From an uncultured Pseudoteredinibacter sp. (GTDB taxonomy: Bacteria; Pseudomonadota; Gammaproteobacteria; Pseudomonadales; Cellvibrionaceae), in NCBI RefSeq assembly GCF_947500695.1, contig NZ_CANMSS010000002.1:620001-684000 (forward strand): a DNA stretch of 64,000 nt, given 5' to 3'. Made by a program: the position numbers and the translations under genes. The notes under the pieces were generated by a model. The model ran no database searches. It was not told where the DNA came from and worked only from the letters and a program-made list of their open reading frames with translations. Shown here in pieces: positions 1-8,544 of this stretch (position 1 is the first letter of the stretch; every line of letters begins with the position of its first letter).

Positions 1-2430
1 GCCACAATCAACCTAGACTATAGCGACGTTGGCATTAAGGTAGACTTTTCGGCGTTCGCATTTTTACATGCAGACTCAGTAAAATATCGCTATGAGCTAA
101 AAGGTGAAAACGGCGTTAACTCGGAGTTTTCTTATGATAATAGTATTACTTTTTCTAGGCTTGCCCCTGGCGATTATCAGCTGACAGTATTTGCTATCTC
201 CCCCTTCAATGGAAATGTTGTATCTTCAGAGCCATTAAGAATCTATGTAAAACATGCACCTTGGGCATCGCCAGTCGCTATAGCATTGTATTGGCTTGTG
301 GGAGGTGTCCTCATAGTTGGGGTTCTATTAAATAGATACCAAAGAAGAGCTGAGCTGCTGAAGGCCCATGAGCATGTAAAAGCAAGCGAAAGTACTCTAA
401 AACTAGCGTTGGCGGGCAGTAATAGCGAGGTTTGGGATTGGACATCAAGAGATAATCGGGTATTCCAAAAGCGAGTTTCCGAAGATCTCAAAGTAGTTGC
501 AGAAAACACATCTATCTCGATGGATGAACATATCAGCCTTATTCATCAAGACGATAGAGAAAAGTATGTGTCGGCCTGGTCGTCATTTGTTAATTCGTCA
601 GATGATAAGGGATTTAGCTGTACCTATCGTATGCATCAAAAGGAAGGTGCCTGGCTTTGGTATCGAGATTTAGGGAAAATCGTAGAGCGCGATGAAGCTG
701 GCCATGCCATTAGGGTTACAGGTTCTTACACCAATATTACTCAAAGCATAGTGGATGAGGAGAGGGCCAAACACTATGGGGATGCTTTTAAGCAAACCAA
801 AGATTGGGTCTTTATGCTGGATAGCAAATTCAAAAAGGTAACCGTAAACCCTTCCCTTAAAGAGCTATTTTGTTTTGATAAAGAGGAATTTGATTTCGAT
901 ACTAAAATCCTTGGGGTGCCAAGAGAGCGATATGGTTTTTACCTAGATGTATTGAACTCACTTAAGCATGACGAAAAGCACTGGAGCGGAGAAGAATTAA
1001 TTACTACGCCTAAAGGCGATAAGTACCATGTATTAATAAGTATTAGTAAGAGCAGCTCGCAAACAGGGTCTATGCATTATATTTTTGTAATGACGGATGT
1101 GAGCTCTTTGAAGGATGCGGAAAATAAGCTTCGCACAATGGCAAACTATGACGATTTAACGGCCCTGCCCAATAGAAGCTTGTTACTGGATCGTATTAAG
1201 CATGGAATTCAAAAGGCTTCTCGAAAAAAAGAAAGCATTGCCCTAATGTTTGTGGATCTCGATCGCTTTAAAAGCGTGAATGACTCACTGGGACACTACT
1301 ATGGCGATCTTCTATTAAAAGAGGTGGCAAAAAGACTGTCCTCAACGCTTAGAGAAGACGATACGGTGGCTCGCATTGGTGGTGATGAGTTCGTAGTTCT
1401 AGTCGAGCAGTTTAAATCCAATGGAAACTTGTCACACATAGCGCAAAAGATCATTAATGCCTTGGAGTTGCCGTTTAACATTCAAGATCACGTGGTAAGC
1501 ATTGGTGCCAGTATAGGTATATCGGTATATCCAAATGATTCATCTGATCAAGAAACACTGCTTAGGAACGCCGATGTGGCAATGTATAACGCCAAGCAAA
1601 ATGGGCGTAATGGATACCGTTTCTTTGAGCAACAAATGAATGAAGAAGCACAGTATCGCTTGTTCATAGAGCAAGGTTTGAAGTTTGCTCTTAAAAATGA
1701 TGAGTTTTATTGCCTATATCAGCCTTTGATTAGTGCCGAAACCTCAAATATTGTGGGTGTAGAAATGCTAATGCGTTGGAACAAGTCAGGCCAGGTCGTC
1801 TCGCCTTGTGAATTTATTCCGATCGCCGAAGAGCTGGGTTTAATTAAAGCCATGACCGATAAGGTGTTGGATAAGGCCCTGAAAAATTTAGTAGCCTGGA
1901 GATCGATTAAAAACAACTTTGCACTCGCGATTAATATATCAGCCCCACACTTTGCTGATTCATCTCTCGTGGATTATGTTTCAAGAAAGCTGAAGCAATA
2001 CAATATTCCCCCCAGTGCAATCAAACTGGAGGTAACGGAGGGCGCCTTTATAGGTGACCCCGAGCGCGCAGTGAAAACAATGCAGGAGCTGTCAGAGTTA
2101 GGCGTGAAGCTGGCACTAGACGATTTCGGGACAGGGTATTCCTCATTGGCCTACCTTAAAAAACTACCCTTAGATATTTTAAAAATAGACAGAAGCTTTA
2201 TCTCCGGAATTGGTACCGAAAAAGCTGATGAAGCCATCATAGATGCAACCCTAGTACTGGCCGAAAGCCTTAATGTTGTCTGTGTGGCAGAAGGGGTGGA
2301 AACTCGAGATCAGCTGGATTATCTCTTGGCTAAGAACTGTACTTTGATTCAGGGCTATTACTACTACCCGCCAATTGAGGCGGAAAAAATATCTCAACTC
2401 TTAAAGCTTAAATGTGTCGCGGAAGCGTGA
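1..2430 (+). CDS. Sensor diguanylate cyclase/phosphodiesterase (Y_Y_Y-TM-PAS-PAS-GGDEF-EAL), 5' partial
   Basis: The frame is open from base 1, so the gene begins outside the window; a TTG at 286 would discard real coding sequence. The first ~85 codons resemble a Y_Y_Y extracytoplasmic domain of two-component-like sensors. A membrane segment follows (about 271-335), then two PAS-like regions (about 390-760 and 770-1115). The GGDEF motif is intact (1378-1392), and a product-inhibition RxxD (REDD) sits five residues before it. The EAL domain has EML at 1762-1770 instead of EAL, but keeps EVTE, the DDFGTGYSSL loop and KIDRSF. It probably makes and/or degrades c-di-GMP at the inner membrane in response to a periplasmic cue. 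The missing 5' part would be expected to encode a beta-propeller sensor (inference). Which activity dominates cannot be told. Confidence 0.9.
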   Translation, partial: ATINLDYSDVGIKVDFSAFAFLHADSVKYRYELKGENGVNSEFSYDNSITFSRLAPGDYQLTVFAISPFNGNVVSSEPLRIYVKHAPWASPVAIALYWLVGGVLIVGVLLNRYQRRAELLKAHEHVKASESTLKLALAGSNSEVWDWTSRDNRVFQKRVSEDLKVVAENTSISMDEHISLIHQDDREKYVSAWSSFVNSSDDKGFSCTYRMHQKEGAWLWYRDLGKIVERDEAGHAIRVTGSYTNITQSIVDEERAKHYGDAFKQTKDWVFMLDSKFKKVTVNPSLKELFCFDKEEFDFDTKILGVPRERYGFYLDVLNSLKHDEKHWSGEELITTPKGDKYHVLISISKSSSQTGSMHYIFVMTDVSSLKDAENKLRTMANYDDLTALPNRSLLLDRIKHGIQKASRKKESIALMFVDLDRFKSVNDSLGHYYGDLLLKEVAKRLSSTLREDDTVARIGGDEFVVLVEQFKSNGNLSHIAQKIINALELPFNIQDHVVSIGASIGISVYPNDSSDQETLLRNADVAMYNAKQNGRNGYRFFEQQMNEEAQYRLFIEQGLKFALKNDEFYCLYQPLISAETSNIVGVEMLMRWNKSGQVVSPCEFIPIAEELGLIKAMTDKVLDKALKNLVAWRSIKNNFALAINISAPHFADSSLVDYVSRKLKQYNIPPSAIKLEVTEGAFIGDPERAVKTMQELSELGVKLALDDFGTGYSSLAYLKKLPLDILKIDRSFISGIGTEKADEAIIDATLVLAESLNVVCVAEGVETRDQLDYLLAKNCTLIQGYYYYPPIEAEKISQLLKLKCVAEA

Positions 2431-2528
2431 TAGTGATTGCTTAGAGTGTACTTTGGATAAAGGTATATTTTGGCTTGATTTATTCTTATCTTGATGAGTG
2501 ACAAAAGACATGTGTGTTTTTGAAATAT

Positions 2529-2556
2529 GCTCTTAAGAGTTTATTCTTAAGCTTTT
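2529..2556 (+). terminator. Possible terminator after the GGDEF/EAL gene
   Basis: An imperfect hairpin (GCTCTTAAGA paired with TCTTAAGC, one bulged base) is followed by TTTTT. It lies about 100 bases after the stop of the sensor gene and before the convergent tag gene. The stem is AT-rich and weak. Confidence 0.35.
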
Positions 2557-2608
2557 TAGTTAAGTTGATGAGAGTACTAAGTTAACTGGCTGGGAGTAAT
2601 AAGAAATG

Positions 2609-3208
2609 TTATTCAGGCACTGTAAAATCATTTCGGCTCTTAACAACTAATTCTCTAAAATAACAGCCTTCAGCGTGATCGTTTACTAAGCCCATTGCCT
2701 GCATAAATGCATATGCAGTAGTTGGCCCTACAAACTTCCACCCTCGCCTCTTTAGCTCTTTAGAAAGTGCAATCGACTCAGGGGATGTAGACCTCTTATC
2801 TAGGGGTTGCTTACTCGGTTCGTAACGCCAGAAAAAAGAAGCGAGCGACCCTTCTTGTTTAACCATTTCTTGAGCTTTCTGGGCATTGTTGATTGTTGCC
2901 TCAATCTTACCTCTATGGCGGATTATGCGGCTATCTTGCAGTAAGCTATCTACGTTGGCTTCTGTGAAATTCGAAATTAGATTGAAGTCAAAACCCTTAA
3001 AAACCTCTCTAAAATGAATACGCTTTTCTAGAATAGTTCGCCAGCTTAATCCTGCTTGAAACCCCTCAAGCGAAACTTTCTCAAATAGCTTGAAATCGTC
3101 CTTTACGGGAAATCCCCATTCTTGATCATGGTAAGCAATATATTCTTGAGAAGATCTGCACCAAGTACAGCGATTAATGCCATCCTCCCCTTTAAATAAA
3201 TTGGTCAT
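2609..3208 (-). CDS. tag: DNA-3-methyladenine glycosylase I
   Basis: The 199-residue protein matches the Tag family in length and motifs: RCTWC near the N-terminus, YHDQEWG, the helix-hairpin region LSWRTILEKR, the PTTAYAFMQAMGLVNDH stretch and a C-terminal HAEGC. The N-terminal Cys/His and C-terminal His/Cys are the zinc ligands known for E. coli Tag. It excises 3-methyladenine from alkylated DNA as the first step of base excision repair in the cytoplasm. The gene lies 18 bases downstream of the yciI-like gene on the same strand, so the two are probably cotranscribed, perhaps with the tetR gene further upstream. Confidence 0.93.
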   Translation of the reverse strand: MTNLFKGEDGINRCTWCRSSQEYIAYHDQEWGFPVKDDFKLFEKVSLEGFQAGLSWRTILEKRIHFREVFKGFDFNLISNFTEANVDSLLQDSRIIRHRGKIEATINNAQKAQEMVKQEGSLASFFWRYEPSKQPLDKRSTSPESIALSKELKRRGWKFVGPTTAYAFMQAMGLVNDHAEGCYFRELVVKSRNDFTVPE

Positions 3209-3226
3209 AGCTTGCGAGCCAACCTC

Positions 3227-3520
3227 TCAGTTTAAAAGAAAATTTAAGCCTTCACTGCTTAAAGAGGGGGTAAATTCGATAACCTCGGAGCTAACTATAT
3301 CGTTTTCAATAAATGGATCTTTCTGAATGAACTCGTCTAGGGATGGTCTGTCACTCGATCTTGCAATAATGCATCCACCATTACCTGACTCCAGTCCTCC
3401 AACGATAAGGACTTTTCCCTCACTAATTCCTTTAGTAATCCAGTCATTGTGCGACGACATATATTTAATCGCTAAATCCCTATTCTCTGCGAAACGCAGT
3501 ACTACCACAAAAATTTTCAT
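3227..3520 (-). CDS. YciI-like (YCII domain) small protein
   Basis: This 97-residue protein has the YCII-domain layout: an N-terminal MKIFVVVLRF strand, SHNDWITKGISEGK with the conserved His, a GGLESGNGGCIIAR strand, and the DEFIQKDPFIENDI segment with the conserved Asp-Pro-Phe. The fold is a ferredoxin-like dimer related to muconolactone isomerase. The physiological role of most YciI proteins is not established. It sits between tag and a tetR regulator, all on the minus strand with short gaps, so a regulated small operon is plausible. No catalytic claim is made. Confidence 0.75.
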   Translation of the reverse strand: MKIFVVVLRFAENRDLAIKYMSSHNDWITKGISEGKVLIVGGLESGNGGCIIARSSDRPSLDEFIQKDPFIENDIVSSEVIEFTPSLSSEGLNFLLN

Positions 3521-3549
3521 TTCAATATTACTCCAGTGATTAGTATTTT

Positions 3550-4116
3550 CTATTTGATCTCATTTAACCAGCGGACATGTGATTCGACCTCTTCATAGAG
3601 AAATTCTTCGTCACCAAAGGCGCTAGCGATAGTAGCGGAGCCTTGGCTTCTTGCTAGTAATTGCATCGCCAATGCTTCTGATTCGGACTTGCATTTTCCA
3701 AGTTCTTCAAACTGAGATGCCAACCAATCTTTAAAGAGGGTGAAAATCTTATTTGCGTCCACCAATAAAGGGTGAGACAGCTTCCCAAGTTCAGTGGTTA
3801 AGGTTCCTACTGGACAGCCATATAACTTTATTTTAGCGCGATTTGTTATGAGAATTTTAATGAAGCATTGGATTCTCTTATCTGGTTCTGCTTCAGATGT
3901 ATGCCAAGCATTTAGCAGCTCTCGCGTCCTAAATAGTCGAAAGTCAATAACAGCATTGAGAATTTCATCCTTCGTCTTAAAGTGATGATAAAAATTACCC
4001 TTGGATATACCGACGCTATTTGCGATGTCACTGAAGGATGTATGCTCAAACCCCTTTTGATAAAACAAGGCATCTGCAACATTAATAATCCTATCTCTCG
4101 TACTATCACTCACCAA
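3550..4116 (-). CDS. TetR/AcrR family transcriptional regulator
   Basis: The 188-residue protein has a typical TetR N-terminal helix-turn-helix: RDRIINVADALFYQKGFEHTSF, SDIANSVGISKGNFYHHFKTKDEIL (about residues 7-55). The C-terminal ligand-binding helices include the GCPVGTLTTELG segment seen in several TetR subfamilies. It is divergent from the GFA-like gene at 4219, and a dyad at 4149-4164 lies between them, so it probably represses itself and its neighbours. The inducer is unknown. Confidence 0.85.
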   Translation of the reverse strand: MVSDSTRDRIINVADALFYQKGFEHTSFSDIANSVGISKGNFYHHFKTKDEILNAVIDFRLFRTRELLNAWHTSEAEPDKRIQCFIKILITNRAKIKLYGCPVGTLTTELGKLSHPLLVDANKIFTLFKDWLASQFEELGKCKSESEALAMQLLARSQGSATIASAFGDEEFLYEEVESHVRWLNEIK

Positions 4117-4148
4117 TTTGGACCTTGAATTGAACTTTTTAAAGATGT

Positions 4149-4164
4149 TAGGATGACCGTCCTA
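4149..4164. promoter_or_regulatory. Candidate TetR operator in the divergent intergenic region
   Basis: An inverted repeat TAGGA-N6-TCCTA is centred about 40 bases upstream of the tetR start and about 60 upstream of the GFA-like gene. Spacing and position fit a TetR-type operator controlling both directions. No second copy was seen in the window. Confidence 0.45.
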
Positions 4165-4218
4165 TTTTGTCAACAATGATTTTAAGTCTTTGCATGTCTC
4201 CATTGGGGTGAATGATCT

Positions 4219-4626
4219 ATGAAGTATCTGTCTAGCTGTCATTGCGGAAGAGTGAATTTAAGTTTAGAGACACCAGGCCCAATCGATGATTACTTACCCC
4301 GACAGTGTGACTGTGAGTTTTGCCGAAAATACGATATGTACTATCTTTCAGCTCCTGGTGGAATATTAGTAGTCCATGCGAAACATCGATTGGCGAGCCT
4401 TAAGCATGGCTCTGAACAGGCGGATTTTTGGCAATGTTCAAATTGCAAAAGCATTGTTGCTGTAAGTTCTCCCTTTGGGGAAAATACTAAGGGAGCAGTA
4501 AATGGAAATTTTTTTTCCCAATATATGAAATTGTCTTGCACAAAGTCTGTCTCCCCTAGACTACTATCGCCAGGTGAAAAACGTAAACGTTGGTTGGCTT
4601 TATGGATGAACGTCGAATTTATCTAG
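4219..4626 (+). CDS. GFA/CENP-V-type zinc-binding protein
   Basis: The 135-residue protein carries the cysteine pattern of the GFA (glutathione-dependent formaldehyde-activating) fold: CHCG at residues 7-10, CDCEFC at 30-35 and CSNC at 73-76, giving two zinc sites. The family includes Gfa of Paracoccus, but most members have no proven substrate, so formaldehyde detoxification should not be assumed. It is the first gene rightward from the tetR operator region. The AhpD-like and araC genes follow on the same strand after a 71-base gap. Confidence 0.75.
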   Translation: MKYLSSCHCGRVNLSLETPGPIDDYLPRQCDCEFCRKYDMYYLSAPGGILVVHAKHRLASLKHGSEQADFWQCSNCKSIVAVSSPFGENTKGAVNGNFFSQYMKLSCTKSVSPRLLSPGEKRKRWLALWMNVEFI

Positions 4627-4697
4627 GAGAAGTGTGTGACGGTGCATGTCGAAAATATTCAATAAATTGAATGGTCGAATAGTTACAGTTAGGTTTT

Positions 4698-5180
4698 ATG
4701 TCACTCGGAATCTACAGTATGTCTATGCGTCTTAACTACTTTGATATTTCACCTAAAGCTATACAAATCCTAATGAATCTAGAGGAGTATTTAAAAAATC
4801 AATTTATACGATCAAACACAGTTCCAATAATCACTTGGGAATTAGTGAAACTTAGAATTTCCCAGATTAATCAATGTGCGTTCTGTACGGATATGCATGG
4901 GAAAGAACTCGTAAAGCTGAATGTAGACATGCAGCGGATTATTGGCCTGTCTGCATGGGGTGAAATGCCTTATTACTCTGAGACTGAAAGGGCCGCATTG
5001 CTCTTGGCAGAGAAGTTGACCTGTGAAGGCGATATTGACAGCGATAACTTTTCCCGTATAGCGGGGTGTTTAGGTGAAAGGGAGATGGTCGATTTGGCGG
5101 TAGCTATAAATGCAGTTAATAGCTGGAATCGAATCGCAAAGACGTTTCAACTAGAGGTAGGTAGCTATGAACCAGGATGA
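4698..5180 (+). CDS. Carboxymuconolactone decarboxylase/AhpD-family protein
   Basis: The CMD/AhpD core is visible around residues 45-75: a helix ending in CAFCTDMHGKEL with the redox CxxC (C60, C63) and the following His67. Members reduce peroxides or act as disulfide reductases; the substrate here is unknown. The 160-residue reading starts at ATG 4698. The internal ATG at 4719, giving MSMRLNYFDISPKA, resembles the usual family N-terminus and may be the real start. The 3' end overlaps the araC gene by 14 bases, suggesting translational coupling. Confidence 0.8.
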   Translation: MSLGIYSMSMRLNYFDISPKAIQILMNLEEYLKNQFIRSNTVPIITWELVKLRISQINQCAFCTDMHGKELVKLNVDMQRIIGLSAWGEMPYYSETERAALLLAEKLTCEGDIDSDNFSRIAGCLGEREMVDLAVAINAVNSWNRIAKTFQLEVGSYEPG

Positions 5181-5925
5181 TTCATTTAGGCTTTTGATTT
5201 CAAGTCCTAAATCGTCTATATCTTCACTAGTTCAAGGAATTTGGTCGGCATCTGTATTGGGTGGAGTTGGGATCGAGAAAACTCTTTATGCTGATGCATG
5301 TAGTGGAATCATTTTTAACTTGGCTGGAAATATCGCTATTGGTGAAAATCTTTTTCCAGAGGGAATAGTGGCATTACCTGTTAAAAGTAGAGCCGATAAC
5401 ATGGTTTTATTTGAAGGGGCTAGGGTAGCAGGTATTCGATTTCACCCTGGGGGTGGGTTTGCATTTGCTGGAAAGCACTTCGATAGGCCGACACTATTAA
5501 GTCATGGGGATAGTGAAGAATATTGTGTTCATCAGCTTTATAGTAAGCTGAAGAGTATAGATAATTTAGAGAATTCTATTCAATATATAAGTGATTGGGC
5601 GGTCGGGAGGTTGGCGAATGTTACTCCTCTGCCTAAAAGTCTGGATAGGGCGTTGAAGTCAATAAGCTTGTTTGGGGATTTGTCGGAATTGAACGCTTGT
5701 GTTGATATAAGCCATCGACAGGTGGAGCGCTTATTTAAGGCTTGGGTGGCGGTGACGCCAAAACAATATCAGAGGATACTGAGGGTCAAAAGAACAATAC
5801 ATTTTCTGCGTTTAAATGAAAATGTGAAGCTGTCAGATGTTGCACAAAATTTTGGCTATAGTGACCAGGCTCATATGAATAGGGAGTTCAGGGAAATAGC
5901 CAGTACTACTCCTCGACATCTTTGA
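5167..5925 (+). CDS. AraC family transcriptional regulator
   Basis: The 252-residue protein has an N-terminal region of the DUF6597/cupin-like type and a C-terminal pair of helix-turn-helices (about 170-252: the ISHRQVERLFKAWVAVTPKQYQRILR segment, then LSDVAQNFGYSDQAHMNREFREIA). It overlaps the AhpD-like gene by 14 bases and is presumably its regulator or co-regulated with it. The protein ends right after the second HTH (TTPRHL), slightly shorter than typical AraC proteins, but no frameshift is evident. Confidence 0.85.
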   Translation: MNQDDSFRLLISSPKSSISSLVQGIWSASVLGGVGIEKTLYADACSGIIFNLAGNIAIGENLFPEGIVALPVKSRADNMVLFEGARVAGIRFHPGGGFAFAGKHFDRPTLLSHGDSEEYCVHQLYSKLKSIDNLENSIQYISDWAVGRLANVTPLPKSLDRALKSISLFGDLSELNACVDISHRQVERLFKAWVAVTPKQYQRILRVKRTIHFLRLNENVKLSDVAQNFGYSDQAHMNREFREIASTTPRHL

Positions 5926-6045
5926 CTAGTAAGGTTGCCTATGATTTTTTATAGTTGATTGTGTCACTATTTTGAAACCGGCACTTTGAGCAATGAAGGC
6001 GCAATACAGGCTGTCTATAATTATATGTCGTTGGATACTAAAAAT

Positions 6046-6936
6046 TTAGCTTTCCAGTCTTTCAGATAAGAAATCTACGAATGTGCGCACTTTTGGTGCA
6101 AGCCTAGCTTTGCTAGGAAACACAGCTTGTACAGGTGTGCTGGAAGGAATTAGTTGATAGTTATCCAAGACGATTACCAACTCTTTATTTTTTAGCTCCG
6201 TTTGTACCATCCATTTAGGGAGCATAACAACACCTTGGCTCGCCAATGCCAGCTTTTTCAGAAAGCTAAGGCTATTTGCCTTTATGGGACTTTCTATTGA
6301 AACCTTATAAATTTCAAGATCTTTTTTAAACATCCAAGCAATCCTACCTTGTCTTACTTGAAAGGATAGGCAGCGATGAGACGTTAGTCCTTCAGGGTTT
6401 TTGGGCGCTCCATTCTTTGATAGGTATAAGGGGCTTGCACATAGGATCGATTGGCTTGTGGTGAGCTTTTTAGATATCAAGCTCGAATCGTCAAGGTGGC
6501 CAATCCGAATGGCCATGTCCATTCCGCTTTCCACAATATCAGTAATATTTGAATTCAAAACTATTCGGAGGTTTATCTCAGGGTGGAGTTCACAAAACTC
6601 GGGCAATAAAGGTGCAACGAATTCCTGTGAAAAATCAGATTCCATTGCGATATAGAGTGTTCCTTTTGGAGAGTTTCCAAGTTGGCCTATAACTTCTCTG
6701 GCCTCCTCCATATCCCTAGAAAGTCTTAGCGCATAGTCATAGAAAACTGCACCAGCTTCAGTAAGAGATTGCTTTCGGGTAGTTCGTTGAAATAGCTTGG
6801 CGTCCAGTTCCTGCTCTAGGGAGCTGATCTGCCTTGATACTGAGGAGGGCATCAAATCAACTTCCCTAGCAGCAGCGGAAATGCTTCCCAACTGAACTAC
6901 ACGAACAAACAAATCTATAGGTAAAGTACTTTTCAT
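6046..6936 (-). CDS. LysR family transcriptional regulator
   Basis: The 296-residue protein has the standard LysR layout. The N-terminal winged HTH includes LFVRVVQLGSISAAAREVDLMPSSVSRQISSLEQELDAKLFQRTTRKQSLTEAGAVFYDYA. A substrate-binding domain with GTLYIAMESDFSQEFVAPLLPEF follows. The helix sequence resembles the subgroup that regulates divergently transcribed oxidoreductases. The start is 119 bases from the SDR gene on the opposite strand, a classic LysR-target arrangement, so the SDR is the likely target. Confidence 0.9.
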   Translation of the reverse strand: MKSTLPIDLFVRVVQLGSISAAAREVDLMPSSVSRQISSLEQELDAKLFQRTTRKQSLTEAGAVFYDYALRLSRDMEEAREVIGQLGNSPKGTLYIAMESDFSQEFVAPLLPEFCELHPEINLRIVLNSNITDIVESGMDMAIRIGHLDDSSLISKKLTTSQSILCASPLYLSKNGAPKNPEGLTSHRCLSFQVRQGRIAWMFKKDLEIYKVSIESPIKANSLSFLKKLALASQGVVMLPKWMVQTELKNKELVIVLDNYQLIPSSTPVQAVFPSKARLAPKVRTFVDFLSERLES

Positions 6937-7055
6937 TTGTGCAGAGCCTGCATAAATCCTTTGCGTGATCGCCGGTTTTTAACACATTTCTATCAGGTAA
7001 TCTACGGGTCACAACTTTGTTTTCATCCCAACCATTTATTTGTAAGGAAAATTCT

Positions 7056-7910
7056 ATGTCAAAGACAATTTTAATAACCGGGGCATCAACGGGCTTTGGT
7101 CATCTAAGTGCGGTAAGACTTGCAGAGCAAGGTCACAGAGTATTTGCTTCAATGCGTTCACCAACTACGAAAAACAGCTCTCACGCGAAAGCGCTAGAGA
7201 GCTATGGAGTCAATGTAATAGAGCTGGATGTCACATGTAATCAATCGATACAAGCTGCTGTCGAACTAGTGCTGCAAAAATCGGGTAGGTTAGATGTTCT
7301 GGTTAACAATGCAGGGATTGCCGCAGCGGGAGTATCGGAGGCCTTCTCCGACGATCAGCTCAAGGAACTTTTTGATATCAATGTTTTCGGCGTTCAGCGA
7401 ATGATGCGCTCGGCACTGCCGGCAATGCGGAAACAAAAATCAGGGCTTATTATTAATGTAGGCTCCATCTTGGGGCGCGTAACCTTTCCGTTTTTTGGAC
7501 TGTATGGTGCGAGTAAGTTTGCACTAGAGGCCTTAACGGAAAGCTACAGATACGAGTTGTCACAGTTGGGGGTAGAGTGTGTACTAATTCAACCGAGCGC
7601 ATTTCCGACATCAATGTACAGCAGTGCCAAACAGCCTAATGATATGAATCGTGTAGCGCAATATGGTGAAATAGGGTCTATTCCTGAGGCTATGTTTGCA
7701 CAATTTATGGCTGCATTTGAGTCTTCGGGTGCACCTGATCCTATAGATGTTGCAGTGGGTATTCGAGAGCTAGTAGCAATGCCTCAAGGGACGCGCCCAG
7801 ATAGAGTTACTATAGGCGCAGACTACGGCTCCAAGTCTATTAATGAGTTTACCGCGACAGTTCAGCGAGGAGTAGTAGAGCAACTTGGTCTTGAGCTCTT
7901 ATGTAAATAG
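7056..7910 (+). CDS. Short-chain dehydrogenase/reductase
   Basis: I place the start at ATG 7056 (MSKTILITG), preceded by AAGGAA at 8-base spacing, rather than the upstream in-frame TTG at 7017. The 284-residue product is a classical SDR: TGASTGFG nucleotide-binding motif at residues 8-15, NNAG, and the catalytic YGASK with an upstream Ser in NVGSILG. The basic residue pattern in ASMRSP suggests NADP(H) preference (inference). The substrate is unknown. It is divergent from a lysR gene that probably controls it. Confidence 0.88.
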   Translation: MSKTILITGASTGFGHLSAVRLAEQGHRVFASMRSPTTKNSSHAKALESYGVNVIELDVTCNQSIQAAVELVLQKSGRLDVLVNNAGIAAAGVSEAFSDDQLKELFDINVFGVQRMMRSALPAMRKQKSGLIINVGSILGRVTFPFFGLYGASKFALEALTESYRYELSQLGVECVLIQPSAFPTSMYSSAKQPNDMNRVAQYGEIGSIPEAMFAQFMAAFESSGAPDPIDVAVGIRELVAMPQGTRPDRVTIGADYGSKSINEFTATVQRGVVEQLGLELLCK

Positions 7911-8269
7911 CTATTGCTGTGGCAATTGCAGAAATTTAATGTTGTTTGGTCATGTGACGTTTTTTAATGGCGTCACTTGTAACCCGCGCATTGTTATTGT
8001 GTTACATGGGTAACGGGGACAAGTGCCAATAATTTAAATTAATCGATTTATCAGGGATAAGGAGTGTTGAGGGTAGTTATTTCGGATAAGCCTTTATTGC
8101 ATAAAGTAGTGGAGTGGCTCAGATGTAATTTAACGCCGAGGGTTCTACTTGGTGGCTGAGTTGGATGACAAAGTAAAACTGGTTAGTGAGAAAAGGGAGC
8201 ATTTGATAGCTATATTGATGGGGGTAATGCCTCAAAGTGCTTGCTTGTTTGAGATACGCTAGAGGAAAA
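7911..8269. other. Intergenic region between the SDR and tRNA-Arg
   Basis: No convincing gene is visible. The only structure noticed is a hairpin, GTGACG (7954-7959) with CGTCAC (7971-7976), about 45 bases after the SDR stop. It lacks a strong T-run and may be a weak terminator. Confidence 0.5.
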
Positions 8270-8346
8270 TGGCCCACCCTAGAGGATTCGAACCTCTGGC
8301 CTTCGCCTCCGGAGGGCGACGCTCTATCCAGCTGAGCTAAGGGTGG
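8270..8346 (-). tRNA. tRNA-Arg, anticodon CCG
   Basis: A complete cloverleaf reads on the minus strand. The acceptor stem pairs CCACCCT with AGGGTGG, followed by discriminator G and an encoded CCA (8270-8272). The D-arm is GCTC...GAGC. The anticodon stem pairs TCGCC with GGCGA around the loop CTCCGGA, giving anticodon CCG (8310-8312 on the plus strand). The T-arm is AGAGG-TTCGAAT-CCTCT. It reads CGG codons. Confidence 0.97.
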
Positions 8347-8379
8347 TTTATGGTGTTTGCATTGTCAGGCAGGAGGCGC

Positions 8380-8408
8380 ATTTTATAGTTTGCCTTGCTA
8401 ATAGGCAA
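8380..8408 (-). promoter_or_regulatory. Probable tRNA-Arg promoter
   Basis: On the minus strand, TTGCCT (8403-8408) and TAAAAT (8380-8385) are separated by 17 bases. They are followed by a GC-rich discriminator (GCGCC), as is common for stringently controlled stable-RNA promoters. The predicted start is about 27 bases upstream of the mature tRNA. Confidence 0.5.
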
Positions 8409-8490
8409 GGTAGTGACGGTAACGGCTGATGCTTATTGTTTGTTAGAATCCTATCTTAGATTGTTGCTAGTTCGACATTGCCATATAGAC

Positions 8491-8528
8491 TTAATCATGG
8501 GATTAATTTAAATTTGTCCCATGATTAA
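8491..8528. promoter_or_regulatory. Double ATGGGATTA operator upstream of eda
   Basis: A perfect 16-bp palindrome TTAATC-ATGG-GATTAA covers 8491-8506. Its 12-base left part recurs as an exact inverted copy at 8517-8528, so the whole is a 12+14+12 inverted repeat. The same core occurs upstream of the TonB receptor, the GntR gene and the long catabolic run. Position and symmetry fit an operator for the GntR/FCD regulator encoded at 12752-13471. Because the ATG at 8521 lies inside the right arm, the downstream ATG at 8545 is the more likely eda start. Confidence 0.65.
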
Positions 8529-8544
8529 ACAAGAGAAGTTTGAG

